Assembly: GCA_037190805.1 (NCBI GenBank)
Contig: JBBCJR010000010.1
Location: forward strand, 69,236-133,235
DNA length: 64,000 nucleotides
Direction: 5' to 3'
Source: JBBCJR01 sp037190805
GTDB lineage: Bacteria > Pseudomonadota > Alphaproteobacteria > Sphingomonadales > Sphingomonadaceae
Below the pieces are notes generated by a model. The model was not told where the DNA came from. It made no database searches and was given only the letters and a program-made list of their open reading frames with translations. Of this stretch, positions 43,848 to 52,547 are shown piece by piece. The position numbers and the translations under genes are program-made. Positions within the stretch are counted from its first letter, which is position 1; every line of letters begins with the position of its first letter.

Positions 43848-44009
43848 CTAGCCCAGCAGAACAAACAGGAAGACGAATCCGGCGGCATAAGTGGTCAGGA
43901 ACAAACGCGCGTCCGCGCCGCCGCCCGTCGTGTCCGCGCCACGGTCCGTCGTCGGCAGGCCGCGCGTCCGATGCAGGCGTGTCGTGAAACTCGTCATGAC
44001 GCCAGTCAT
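43848..44009 (-). CDS. Small predicted membrane protein
   Basis: 53 residues, MTGVMTSFTTRLHRTRG to LFVLLG*, between the convergent/divergent XRE and MFS genes on the opposite strand. A basic, threonine-rich start, a Gly/Ala/Asp linker, and one C-terminal hydrophobic helix (LFLTTYAAGFVFLFVLLG). ATG 43997 is an alternative start. No good ribosome site is visible and the family is unknown to me, but the intact hydrophobic tail in an otherwise empty interval argues for a real small gene. Confidence 0.45.
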   Translation of the reverse strand: MTGVMTSFTTRLHRTRGLPTTDRGADTTGGGADARLFLTTYAAGFVFLFVLLG

Positions 44010-44112
44010 TTACGTTTTGGCAACCATAATCAAGCGGGAACAACCCCCTCGCCCCCACGCCCCTAATCGACTAAAGCGGCGTCCAGTCTCGGGTCAGGGT
44101 ATCGCGTCGATC

Positions 44113-45378
44113 ATGCAAGCATCGCCACGGCTGCTTCTCACCCGTCGCTTCCTGCCGCTGTTCGCCACCCAGTTCCTGGGCGCGTTCAACGACAACCTGT
44201 TCAAGACCGCGCTGGTGCTGCTGGTCACCTACCACGTCTATAGCGACGAAAGCCGAGAGGCGGCGTTCAACGCCATCGCTGGCGGGCTGTTCATCCTGCC
44301 CTTCTTCCTGTTCTCGGCCATCGCGGGCCAGCTTGCCGATGGCCACGACAAGGCGCGGATCATCCGGATCGTGAAGACGGTGGAGATCGGGATCATGGTT
44401 TTTGGCGCGGCCGGGTTGCTGCTGCCCTCGGTGCCGCTGCTGTTGGCGGCGCTGTTCGCCATGGGGGCCCATTCCAGTTTCTTCGGGCCGATCAAATACG
44501 CCATTCTTCCCCAGCATCTGCACCGCGACGAGGTGCTGGGTGGCACCGGGCTGGTGGAAGCCGGGACTTATGGCGCGATCCTGCTGGGCACCATCGTGGG
44601 CGGCATCATCCACCCTCATGTCGCGGCCGCCATGGTGCTGGCGGTCGCCGGGATCGGCTGGCTGACTGGCCGTCAGGTGCCACCCGCACCTCCGACAGCC
44701 GACGTGCCGCCGATCGATCATCACATCATCCGCGCGTCCATTGCGCTCGTCCGCCAGACCATGCACGTACCGCGCCTGTTTCTGGCCATCATCTCGATCA
44801 GCTTCTTCTGGGCTGTTGGCACGATCCTGGCTAGCCAGTTCCCGCCTCTGGTCAAGAACGTCCTCCACGCCGACCAGAAGGTCGCGACCCTGGTCCTGGC
44901 GTTGTTCTCCGTCGGGGTGGCGATCGGTTCGATCATCGTCAACCGGCTGCTGAAAGGCGAGGTCTCGGCCCGCTGGTCGCCCCTGTCGGCGCTGGCCATG
45001 GGAGCGTTCGTGCTCGACCTGTGGTGGGTCGCGAGGGGCTGGCCGGATAGGCATGGTCCGCTGCTCTCGATTAGCGCTTTCATGGCGGAGCCGAACGGCT
45101 GGCGCGTTCTCCTCGACCTCATCGGCGTGGCGATCGCGGGCGGCATGTTCGTCGTTCCGCTCTATGCCTTTCTGACAACAACGGTCGCTTCATCTCTGAC
45201 GGCGCGGACGGTTGCGGCAAACAACATTGTCAATTCGGGGGCGATGGTTATGGCAGCCCTGCTGGCTGCTGCGATGGCCATGGCAGGGTTGGGCGTCGCG
45301 GAGATATTACTGCTGGTGGTGGTCGGCTCGGCGGGGGCGGCGGTGCTTTCGCTGCGGCTGGTCAGGGCGTGCGGGTGA
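44113..45378 (+). CDS. MFS transporter, LplT-like (lysophospholipid family)
   Basis: 421 residues from ATG 44113; a longer frame begins at 43891 but is overlaid by low-complexity basic sequence. Twelve hydrophobic helices with the LplT start FLPLFATQFLGAFNDNLFKTALVLLV, GHDKARIIRIVK and FGPIKYAILPQHL. In E. coli LplT flips lysophospholipids inward and works with the acyltransferase Aas. Here only the transporter part is present; no fused acyltransferase. It ends just before the IS5 remnant. Confidence 0.9.
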   Translation: MQASPRLLLTRRFLPLFATQFLGAFNDNLFKTALVLLVTYHVYSDESREAAFNAIAGGLFILPFFLFSAIAGQLADGHDKARIIRIVKTVEIGIMVFGAAGLLLPSVPLLLAALFAMGAHSSFFGPIKYAILPQHLHRDEVLGGTGLVEAGTYGAILLGTIVGGIIHPHVAAAMVLAVAGIGWLTGRQVPPAPPTADVPPIDHHIIRASIALVRQTMHVPRLFLAIISISFFWAVGTILASQFPPLVKNVLHADQKVATLVLALFSVGVAIGSIIVNRLLKGEVSARWSPLSALAMGAFVLDLWWVARGWPDRHGPLLSISAFMAEPNGWRVLLDLIGVAIAGGMFVVPLYAFLTTTVASSLTARTVAANNIVNSGAMVMAALLAAAMAMAGLGVAEILLLVVVGSAGAAVLSLRLVRACG

Positions 45379-45485
45379 CATCGAGGACCTTATCGAGAGC
45401 GAACGCAGTCGTCTCCGCCACTCTGACGGCTTATTGAGGCAGCGTCTATTAGGGTGGGCATCGGAAACACCGCCGAGAGGTGAGG

Positions 45486-45635
45486 ATGGCCGGTCATGCT
45501 CCCGCACTCATGGACGTTCACATGATCCATTATGGACAGAAATATATTACCTACGCCGACATCAATGCTGCCGTTGCAGCCATTGCGCTCTGGATAGGGT
45601 ATCAAGCGGCGCCGCGCCGCCAGAGTAATCGTTGA
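45486..45635 (+). CDS. Possible small ORF overlapping an IS5 remnant
   Basis: A 49-codon frame (MAGHAPALMDVHMIHYGQ...) starts at ATG 45486 directly after a good ribosome site (GAGAGGTGAGG). Its 3' half is antisense to the decayed IS5 transposase, so it probably arose by chance at the element border. No function proposed. Confidence 0.2.
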   Translation: MAGHAPALMDVHMIHYGQKYITYADINAAVAAIALWIGYQAAPRRQSNR

Positions 45636-46010
45636 CCTGCACGGCGGTCATGCAGAAGCTGATCGGACGGCCTTCGCATCGGTCACGGCATGAACTTGAT
45701 GTTGATGGCGCCTTTCGTGCGGCCGATCGGGCCCCGCGCCTCCTTTTAGATTCGTTAGTCATGATTGACTTGCGACTGGGAGTTGGGGTGCTGTCAGACC
45801 TTACAATCATCCGGAGGAAGATGTCCTCGTTGTTCCAATGCTCCGAGCGGTTGTAGAGCATCTTCGGCACATCCCGCCACCTGGATTCATTGCGATTGAC
45901 GAAGAGGATGTCGCTCGGAGCCCGCCAGTCGTCAACGCTCCGCCGATCATTGTCCTTCGGGAAATAGGCTGAAGACGCGCCATTTGCCCGTCCAACAGTC
46001 AATACGAATC
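45562..46010 (-). pseudogene. Decayed IS5-family transposase
   Basis: On the minus strand the frame reads NDRRSVDDWRAPSDILFVNR, then RWRDVPKMLYNRSEHWN and later GRPISFCMTAVQVNDYSGGA with LSRAQWL. These match the order of conserved segments in IS5-type transposases (FVNRNGLRWRDAPK..., LHAVTDANGRPLSFFMTAGQVSDY as known examples). The start is frameshifted (DGQMARLQP lies in another frame), catalytic segments are interrupted and the 3' part is missing. The interval 45379-46173 otherwise holds only AT-rich noncoding DNA. Confidence 0.75.
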
Positions 46011-46173
46011 GCTCGTCATTCAAGTTCCTGGCGGTAGCTTGAATTACAGCCGGAATCACAGATCCTGATCACAGCTCCAACAAGGAAAAAGGGAGTCACG
46101 TCACATATCATTTCAAGCAATTTGAAAGGTCAATAATATACTTCTACACTTTTGTGATCGACTTCCTACCAGA

Positions 46174-47124
46174 TCAGGAGTGAACTTCCAAATGATCATC
46201 AAGAAAGGCTGCTCTCACTAAGGCAATAGTTGCTCCCAAGAAAGCGCCGAGCGCCAAGCCAGCCAATAATATTAGCAACCCGGACGGTTTCGTGGGATAT
46301 ATGGAAGCTGTGGGCCGCTCGATCTGCTCCGCGGCGAAAGGCTGGTTCGCGCTTGCCATCATGCGCATGCGCTCTTGTATGGAAAGCATTTGGACGATCC
46401 CGGCACGATACTCTGGCACGGATACAGCATTCAACTTCTTGGAAAGATAATCGATATAAGCAGCGGTTCGTTGCAAGGTTATATGGCGTAAGCGTTCATC
46501 GACCGCACTGTGGAGAGATTGAAGAAAGTAGACAGAAAAAGCTGGATCTCGATGTTGAAAGCTAATCGTGATGATCGGTTGTTTTCTATCTTCCTCAATA
46601 ACCACCTGCTCAATAAGATATTTTTGCAGCCGAGCAGCATCGGGCACATGCCAAGGCTTGGGCACGATGCCAAGCAATTGTCTTCCGAATTTTGCTATGG
46701 AGCCAGGCAAGGATCTGGTAGGCTGCCATTGCTCGGCTTCACTGTCCCACTCACTGGCAAACATCTTCCTTAACAGCACGTGATTACGACTGAGAGCATC
46801 CGCTGTCTCACGTGATTGAATGCCCGCGACATAAAGAGCGAAAGGAGAAATTGCATCGCTGCTCGGAAAATCCGCTCCGGCCAATGCGGCCAGACCGCCA
46901 AAACTGTTATCTGACTGCATCACCGATATCTGTGGTGGCGCTAGACGCATTGTAGTCGTGTAAGTCGGAACCATTAAGCGCAGCATCAAGCTTGCAAGAA
47001 CGAAACCGCCAAACGAGCAGAAAAATATCAGCCATTTGTTCCGCCAAAGAACTAAGGCGACCTGCCGTAAATCCACAGATCCATCCAAGATAAGCGGTTC
47101 CCCAATTACCCGTTCCGCGCGCAT
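46174..47124 (-). CDS. Wzz-type polysaccharide co-polymerase
   Basis: 316 residues with the chain-length determinant layout: a short cytoplasmic start, TM1 (about 29-48, WLIFFCSFGGFVLASLMLR), a long periplasmic coiled region (about 60-270) and TM2 (about 285-305, GLLILLAGLALGAFLGATIALV) preceded by a Pro/Gly motif (YPTKPSGLL). These proteins set polymer length in Wzy-dependent pathways. No tyrosine-kinase domain is attached. Divergent from wecB across 494 bases. Confidence 0.88.
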   Translation of the reverse strand: MRAERVIGEPLILDGSVDLRQVALVLWRNKWLIFFCSFGGFVLASLMLRLMVPTYTTTMRLAPPQISVMQSDNSFGGLAALAGADFPSSDAISPFALYVAGIQSRETADALSRNHVLLRKMFASEWDSEAEQWQPTRSLPGSIAKFGRQLLGIVPKPWHVPDAARLQKYLIEQVVIEEDRKQPIITISFQHRDPAFSVYFLQSLHSAVDERLRHITLQRTAAYIDYLSKKLNAVSVPEYRAGIVQMLSIQERMRMMASANQPFAAEQIERPTASIYPTKPSGLLILLAGLALGAFLGATIALVRAAFLDDHLEVHS

Positions 47125-47618
47125 ACGCTCCCTTATATCACGTATTTTTCGCTTAATCCGCTATTTTAATCTTAATGCGCCATAAAAATGAGCGAGCGGC
47201 ACAAGCGCAGATTCAGCATATACAACTGATAATATACGAGTTTTTCACCGCATACGCCCGCGAGGCAAATGTGTCAATCACTGCATGTGATTTCTAAAAC
47301 TTCAGTTTTTTGCGATGGAGGTGCGCCGGTCGAAGGCATGCGACCATGCGACTACCACAAAGCTGCTGCCAATCGTGACCGTTTAAAGCCACTTCAGCAC
47401 CCCCTTCGTTTCGCATGCAAAACCAGACCTTACATCCCGATAGAAACCGTACGGCCCGTATACCGGAATGCAGCCGGCATGCTCATGCGGCTTGTTCGCC
47501 CGCCCTTCGAAACGGGCCGTCGCTTAACGCTATTGCACCGCCGGAAGTCGATTGTTACAGCCGACGCGTTCTGGCTGGGGTGGGACGTTTGCCTGAGCTC
47601 GTAGAGGATTTTAGCGCA
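47125..47618. other. AT-rich intergenic region between wzz-like gene and wecB
   Basis: Nearly 500 bases between divergent genes, clearly more A/T-rich than the core. Short open frames exist here but have no ribosome sites or recognisable features. It probably holds the island promoters. I searched for an ops/JUMPstart-like element (GGCGGTAG) and did not find one. Confidence 0.6.
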
Positions 47619-48773
47619 ATGGCGCCAGAAAGACTGAAGGTGATGTTGGTTTTCGGCACCCGGCCGGAAGCTATCAAAATGGCCCCGGTCGCGCGCCAAC
47701 TCATAGCGCAGTCTGATCGGTTCGAGACGAAAGTCTGCGTGACTGCTCAACACCGACAGATGCTCGATCAGGTTCTCGAATTGTTCGAGATCGTTCCCGA
47801 ATTCGATCTGAATCTCATGAAACCGAATCAGGGTCTGACTGAAATCACCTGCAATGTTCTCATGGGGATGCGGCAGGTCTTTCAAGACTGGCGACCGGAT
47901 ATCGTGCTGGTGCATGGCGATACCACCACCACGCTGGCGACGACGCTCGCCGCCTACTATGACATGATTGCTGTTGGTCATGTTGAGGCCGGTCTTCGAA
48001 CTGGCGATATCTACTCCCCTTGGCCGGAAGAGGTAAACCGCAAGATTACAGGATCCATCGCGAAATGGCATTTCGCGCCCACAATGGCCTCACGCGACAA
48101 TCTTCTTCGCGAAGCCGTCGATAAGGAGACAATCTTTGTCACCGGCAATACCGTTGTCGATGCGCTTCTGACCGTAGTGGAGAAGCTGAAGGATGATAGT
48201 CCGATCCGCGCAAAGCTGGCTCTGGATTTCCCTTGGCTCAATCGCGACAAGAAGCTTGTGCTTGTAACCGGGCATCGTCGTGAGAATTTCGGGCAGGGCT
48301 TCGATCGCATTTGTGGCGCGCTTCACCGGCTGGCACAACGCAGTGACGTGCAAATCATATATCCGGTGCATCTCAATCCGAATGTTCAGGAACCGGTGCA
48401 GCGCATATTGGGCCAATGTGATAATATCCATCTGATCGAGCCAATAGAATATCTTTCTTTCGTCTACCTAATGACACGTGCGCATCTAATTCTGACGGAC
48501 TCAGGCGGCATTCAGGAAGAAGCGCCCTCCCTGGGTAAACCAGTGCTGGTAATGAGGGACACAACCGAGCGTCCCGAGGCCTTGACTGCCGGTACCGTCC
48601 GTCTCGTAGGCACGGATGAAGAGCGTATCTTGGCCGAAGCGGAGCGCCTACTGAGCGACAACGACGCCTATCAGGTCATGGCGCGAGCGCATAATCCCTA
48701 TGGTGACGGCAAGGCATCCGCCCGGATCGCGGACGCTCTATTCGACATCGTCACCATGTCACGCACCGCGTAG
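47619..48773 (+). CDS. wecB: UDP-N-acetylglucosamine 2-epimerase (non-hydrolysing)
   Basis: 384 residues from ATG 47619 (MAPERLKVMLVFGTRPEAI). It interconverts UDP-GlcNAc and UDP-ManNAc. Conserved: GTRPEAIKMAP, VTAQHRQMLDQVLELF, PNQGLTEITC, VLVHGDTTTTLA (Asp), GHVEAGLRTGD (Glu), PWPEEVNR (Glu), GHRRENFGQ (His) and DSGGIQEEAP. These residues match those required in E. coli WecB. A longer upstream frame exists but lacks a ribosome site and homology. First gene of the island's plus-strand operon. Confidence 0.95.
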   Translation: MAPERLKVMLVFGTRPEAIKMAPVARQLIAQSDRFETKVCVTAQHRQMLDQVLELFEIVPEFDLNLMKPNQGLTEITCNVLMGMRQVFQDWRPDIVLVHGDTTTTLATTLAAYYDMIAVGHVEAGLRTGDIYSPWPEEVNRKITGSIAKWHFAPTMASRDNLLREAVDKETIFVTGNTVVDALLTVVEKLKDDSPIRAKLALDFPWLNRDKKLVLVTGHRRENFGQGFDRICGALHRLAQRSDVQIIYPVHLNPNVQEPVQRILGQCDNIHLIEPIEYLSFVYLMTRAHLILTDSGGIQEEAPSLGKPVLVMRDTTERPEALTAGTVRLVGTDEERILAEAERLLSDNDAYQVMARAHNPYGDGKASARIADALFDIVTMSRTA

Positions 48774-48855
48774 CGTCTTACTTTGGGCAGATGCCCTGAG
48801 ATGGCGACAATGCGGATGCCCACCACCCTCACGCAGATCTTCACGAGGGAATGAT

Positions 48856-49563
48856 ATGCTGAGCGGCTTGCGAGACACGATGCTAAGCGGGCAACTGTCA
48901 CTTGCCGAGTTGGTTGAGAAAATCTTTACGGATCAAGATATCCGTCGTATTTTCTTCCTTTCTCCAGTCAATTATGAATTTTTGAAGAAAAGCGACGCTC
49001 TTTTGGAAGCTGACTTGATACTGGTCGACTCTGTCAGCCTGGCCAAGGTTCTCAACGTCCGCTGGGGAACAAGGCTTCACAGATATAGTTTTGATAACAG
49101 CTCACTTGCGCCACATGTTTATGCCCATGCCAATGAGCTGCGGATGAGTGTTGCCGTGATTGGCGCAACAGAGCACGACAATGATGTGTATTGCGACCGG
49201 CTCATGGCTAAATATCCTCAAATCCGGCTGGTCATGCGCCAGAATGGCTATTTCAATTCGGACGAGCGTCCCGCTATCCTGCGGCGGTTCAAAGAATTGC
49301 GACCGGATATCGCTATTGTCGGAATGGGCACGCCGGCGCAGGAAGAGCTGTGCAACGCGCTCATTCCTCATTCCGGGCAGAAAATATTCACCTGTGGTGG
49401 GCATATCTCCCAATCGTCGCGGAGCTGGGATTATTATCCGCCGATCGTTAACAGAACGCACATGCGCTGGCTATACCGGCTCATCAAGGAACCGCATACG
49501 CGTCGGAGGCTATTCAAAGTGATGACGGGGCTAGCCAGGGCGTGGAAAGAAGCACATGCCTAG
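48856..49563 (+). CDS. WecG/TagA-family glycosyltransferase
   Basis: 235 residues from ATG 48856, five bases after GAGGGA. The family (GT26) adds ManNAc or ManNAcA to lipid-linked sugars. Seen: FLSPVNYEFLKKSD, a conserved aspartate in ADLILVDSVSLAKVLN, VIGATEHDNDV, GMGTPAQEELC, and a C-terminal WLYRLIKEPHTRRRL. The sequence is somewhat divergent from characterised WecG. Upstream WecB would supply UDP-ManNAc, so ManNAc transfer is the likely reaction. Overlaps the next glycosyltransferase by 8 bases. Confidence 0.82.
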   Translation: MLSGLRDTMLSGQLSLAELVEKIFTDQDIRRIFFLSPVNYEFLKKSDALLEADLILVDSVSLAKVLNVRWGTRLHRYSFDNSSLAPHVYAHANELRMSVAVIGATEHDNDVYCDRLMAKYPQIRLVMRQNGYFNSDERPAILRRFKELRPDIAIVGMGTPAQEELCNALIPHSGQKIFTCGGHISQSSRSWDYYPPIVNRTHMRWLYRLIKEPHTRRRLFKVMTGLARAWKEAHA

Positions 49564-50539
49564 AATTCTGTTCATTGGCTCTTTTTTCAACGGGCCGGGA
49601 GACATCGTCGATGAAATCCTGATGGCCTTACGGGAAATTTATGGAGCCGACGCTGTCACTCATCATGACCCCCAACTTTACAGGCAGCGTCCGTTTAAAA
49701 CGATTACCCGCATCCGCCTCGCCGATGTTGCCACCTACCTCGCGCCCCAGCCCCCGCAAGCGATCGTTTTCGCCGCGGGCGGCCTGTGCCCCGAGGCCTG
49801 TCTCCGTGACTGGGCGCGAGCAAACGGCGTCAAGCAGATATCATTGCAACTGTCCGACCCCGACGATTTCGCAAAGCGTGGACGAGAGATCGGACCGCAG
49901 GTGGATGTCGTCGCGACGAACGCAGTCGACTGCCTAAGCGGCTATAATGAGCTCACCCGGGCCATCCACATGCCTTTCGGCTGCTCGATCAAGCACTTTA
50001 AGGAATCGGCACCAGCAATGCCCCGTTATGATGTTTGTATCATAGGCGAGGCCCGGCCGGAGCGCGTTCGCCTTGCGAAGGATCTTGCGAGAAACGGGAT
50101 TTCGCTCGACATTCACGGCCGCTATTGGACTCGGTGGCGCAATCCATTGGCGATGCGATCGCTTCCCATTCCGTTCTGGAAGCCCCGCTATGTCTCCGGC
50201 CAAGCGAAGTATGAGCGGGTTGTCCAAAGTTTTCTCTATCTTTCTTTCTGCCGTACATTGGCCGGATATACCAACATCAAGGTCGGCTTCTATGAGGCGC
50301 TGGCGGTTGGCGCGATCATCGCCGTCGACGCGGATGCCGCCACGCTGGAACGCGAACTGCGGGGTCACTCGCTGAATATTTACCGCTTTGAGAGTGCCCG
50401 GGAGATTATAGCTGCGCTCAGGGAGCTTAAGGCTCTGTCTCTTGAACAGCTGACCGAGAAACGGCAGGCGAATCAGCATGCTTTCGAGGCGCATTTTGCC
50501 TGGAAAAAGCGGCTCGAGGCCTTACTGAGTGAAATATGA
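49556..50539 (+). CDS. CgeB-like glycosyltransferase
   Basis: 327 residues. N-terminal Rossmann half begins PRILFIGSFFNGPGDIVDEI; the C-terminal half contains AGYTNIKVGFYEALAVGAIIAVDADAATLERE, similar to CgeB-type GT1-like proteins with a nucleotide-sugar binding EALAVG motif. Donor and acceptor unknown. Coupled on both sides by short overlaps (8 and 4 bases), so firmly part of the island operon. Confidence 0.75.
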   Translation: MPRILFIGSFFNGPGDIVDEILMALREIYGADAVTHHDPQLYRQRPFKTITRIRLADVATYLAPQPPQAIVFAAGGLCPEACLRDWARANGVKQISLQLSDPDDFAKRGREIGPQVDVVATNAVDCLSGYNELTRAIHMPFGCSIKHFKESAPAMPRYDVCIIGEARPERVRLAKDLARNGISLDIHGRYWTRWRNPLAMRSLPIPFWKPRYVSGQAKYERVVQSFLYLSFCRTLAGYTNIKVGFYEALAVGAIIAVDADAATLERELRGHSLNIYRFESAREIIAALRELKALSLEQLTEKRQANQHAFEAHFAWKKRLEALLSEI

Positions 50540-51462
50540 TCAACCATGATTATCTTCTGAAATGCGTTCGCGGTGGCCTGGCCCACTCCTACGACATGCG
50601 GACGGAGGCTTGGGTGAAGCCCTATCCTGAAGTGACAGGCTATGTTCTATCTTATTTCGCCCAACGCTCGCTTGAGCACGAATTGTGCCGTACCATGGCC
50701 GACCGACTCGCCGGGCTGCAGCGCGAGGATGGAGGCTGGGCGACATTCGATGGCCAACACTCCTTCTTCTTCGACACGATCCAGATCGTGCATGGCCTCC
50801 TTGATTATTATCTCGCGACAGGTGAGCATAGCTTCGCGCCTGCAATCGAACGGGGGCTGAGCCACCTCAAGCGCCGGATCATATTCGGCCGCGCCCTCTC
50901 CTCTACGGATCGACTACGCTCGTTTCCGAGCATGCAGAATATATTCGGCTGGGCCCACGGCGACACGCCCATAAACACCAAAATCTTCGAGATCGAGGGC
51001 AAAGCCCAAAAGGTCGTGCCCTCCTTCGGCTTGCAGGGCCTGAGAGGTTGGGCGCGTCGCAGCCGCCAAATACAGTCCACCCACCCGGGCGGTTATCAGA
51101 TCGAAGGATTAGTCGCCATGGGCGACCACAGTCTCGCCCTTGACCGGCTGCGCGCCACGTTCTTACCCGGTATTGACGCCCAGGCGCGGCTGCCATACCA
51201 TCCCGGTCTGGAGTATGAATATAATTCGGGTTCGGTGCAGATCGGCATATTGCTGTTCCAATGCGGCATATATGGGCCAGCCGAGGCCATTTTAAACGCC
51301 AATGTTGCCAAGGTATCCCATGGGAAAACGATGGGTGGTCTGCCACAATTTTCATCTATCATCTCTACCGCAGAGCTGCCGCATTATGAGGTAAACAGCT
51401 GGGGAACGAAATATCTTCTCGAACTGAGTGAGTTGATCGGAAACTCCCGATTTGGTCAATGA
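50536..51462 (+). CDS. Alpha/alpha-toroid protein of unknown function in the polysaccharide island
   Basis: 308 residues, entirely helical in appearance, without a signal peptide or membrane segments. The first part has a motif like the QW repeats of terpene cyclases and other toroid proteins (LQREDGGWATFD, then FFFDTIQIVHGLLDYYL), followed by repeated helix pairs with small residues. Conserved His, Asp and Trp residues (for example HSFFFD, YHPGLEYEYNSG) could form an active pocket. It may be a polysaccharide epimerase, lyase or modifying enzyme, or a terpene-cyclase-like protein. Overlaps neighbours by 4 bases on each side. Confidence 0.6.
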   Translation: MINHDYLLKCVRGGLAHSYDMRTEAWVKPYPEVTGYVLSYFAQRSLEHELCRTMADRLAGLQREDGGWATFDGQHSFFFDTIQIVHGLLDYYLATGEHSFAPAIERGLSHLKRRIIFGRALSSTDRLRSFPSMQNIFGWAHGDTPINTKIFEIEGKAQKVVPSFGLQGLRGWARRSRQIQSTHPGGYQIEGLVAMGDHSLALDRLRATFLPGIDAQARLPYHPGLEYEYNSGSVQIGILLFQCGIYGPAEAILNANVAKVSHGKTMGGLPQFSSIISTAELPHYEVNSWGTKYLLELSELIGNSRFGQ

Positions 51463-52547
51463 GCAAGCGGCTTCTCTCACAGCTAATATTTTGCCTGATG
51501 AGTGCTCACTCCTTCCTTTCGGCATTCGTTTTTCCGTCCGACCTGCGCACGGTTACTTTTCTGGGTGCCGCAGACCTGTATTTCGCGTTATTGCTTCTCG
51601 TGAACTCCATCCCCCGAATGGCTTCGGACAGCACCCGCCGGCCTAGCGGCAACGCGCCACTGCTTTTGTCGGCGGTCATTCTTGTCGGGATTGGAGCAGC
51701 AGCGTTTATTCGCTTCGGCCCCCTCTATCTAGCTGTCGAGCTGCGTCCTTATGTCGAGGCGCTGCTGCTGTTTATGCTCATCAATGTTCTTGGGCGTCAA
51801 ATCGACCTCTCATGGCTTCCAACACTTTTTTTGCCTTTTTGCGTGGCCGAAATCGTGTTCATTGCTGCCAATTATGCGGTTGCGACCCATAAAATCGGAA
51901 TCTTTGGCGAGATGAACTATGATGTGCAACTTGTCGTTATAATGCTTGCCTTGGCTGCGAGATCGATTTCACTGATACATATTGCTTATGCGATCGTAGC
52001 AAAAACCAAGACATTCGCCGCCTACACGACACTCATGTGGATTTTGCGGCGCCGCCTTACTCGCTTTCTGGCCTTCATCGCTCTCGTTGCCGCCCTCCCG
52101 ATCCTTGTCGGTATGAGCTTCGAGATGCTCGACAGATTCGATCGGCTTGTAATTCTTCGGAGCCTGATCGATATTATTTTCGATCGTTATAATTGGATTT
52201 TGTTGTGTGGGCAATTGTTTTGCGGGGACCTTTTCTACGAACCAATACTGGGTTGGTACATCAGCACACAAGCCCTTTCCAGTTCACTGGACTCAGTTGT
52301 ACCAGCAGTATTTCATGGTCATCTGCTCCGAAATATCTTTCTCCTCGGTGTTCCTCTGACGCTACTGGGCTACGGCCTGCTGTGCTTTCGCCTCCTGTTA
52401 CGGCGGGGAGCGGCGGGCCTCCTTGTCGGCTGGATCGCCGTAACCGCCATTTCTCAATCCATATTTCATCATCCGTTTGTGGGACTGGCACTGATCTTTA
52501 CCATTGCATACTATCTCCAGAGAGATCGACATGACTCGGCAGTTTGA
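51459..52547 (+). CDS. Wzy-like polysaccharide polymerase (probable)
   Basis: 362 residues with about ten to eleven hydrophobic segments and a larger periplasmic loop with charged residues (around 250-290: FCGDLFYEPILGWYISTQ). Wzy polymerases share topology more than sequence. The gene sits in the cluster with Wzx- and Wzz-like genes, so polymerase is the best call; an O-antigen ligase is an alternative. It overlaps the pyruvyltransferase gene by 17 bases. Confidence 0.65.
   Translation: MSKRLLSQLIFCLMSAHSFLSAFVFPSDLRTVTFLGAADLYFALLLLVNSIPRMASDSTRRPSGNAPLLLSAVILVGIGAAAFIRFGPLYLAVELRPYVEALLLFMLINVLGRQIDLSWLPTLFLPFCVAEIVFIAANYAVATHKIGIFGEMNYDVQLVVIMLALAARSISLIHIAYAIVAKTKTFAAYTTLMWILRRRLTRFLAFIALVAALPILVGMSFEMLDRFDRLVILRSLIDIIFDRYNWILLCGQLFCGDLFYEPILGWYISTQALSSSLDSVVPAVFHGHLLRNIFLLGVPLTLLGYGLLCFRLLLRRGAAGLLVGWIAVTAISQSIFHHPFVGLALIFTIAYYLQRDRHDSAV

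Noticed and set aside
43891..44112. Upstream extension of the LplT-like transporter
   Set aside because: The added stretch is basic low-complexity sequence overlapping the small minus-strand gene; transporter similarity starts at FLPLFATQFLGAFN.
45379..45420. Possible tRNA-Ala 3' end copy (attachment site) at the left island border
   Set aside because: I compared this area by eye with the tRNA-Ala 3' segment and found no repeat long enough to support an attachment site.
47269..47604. Plus-strand open frame of 111 codons upstream of wecB
   Set aside because: No ribosome site, no recognisable family, overlaps another frame and lies in the AT-rich regulatory gap.
47415..47618. N-terminal extension of WecB
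   Set aside because: The frame is open upstream, but family similarity starts at LKVMLVFGTRPEAI, and the extra 68 residues look random.
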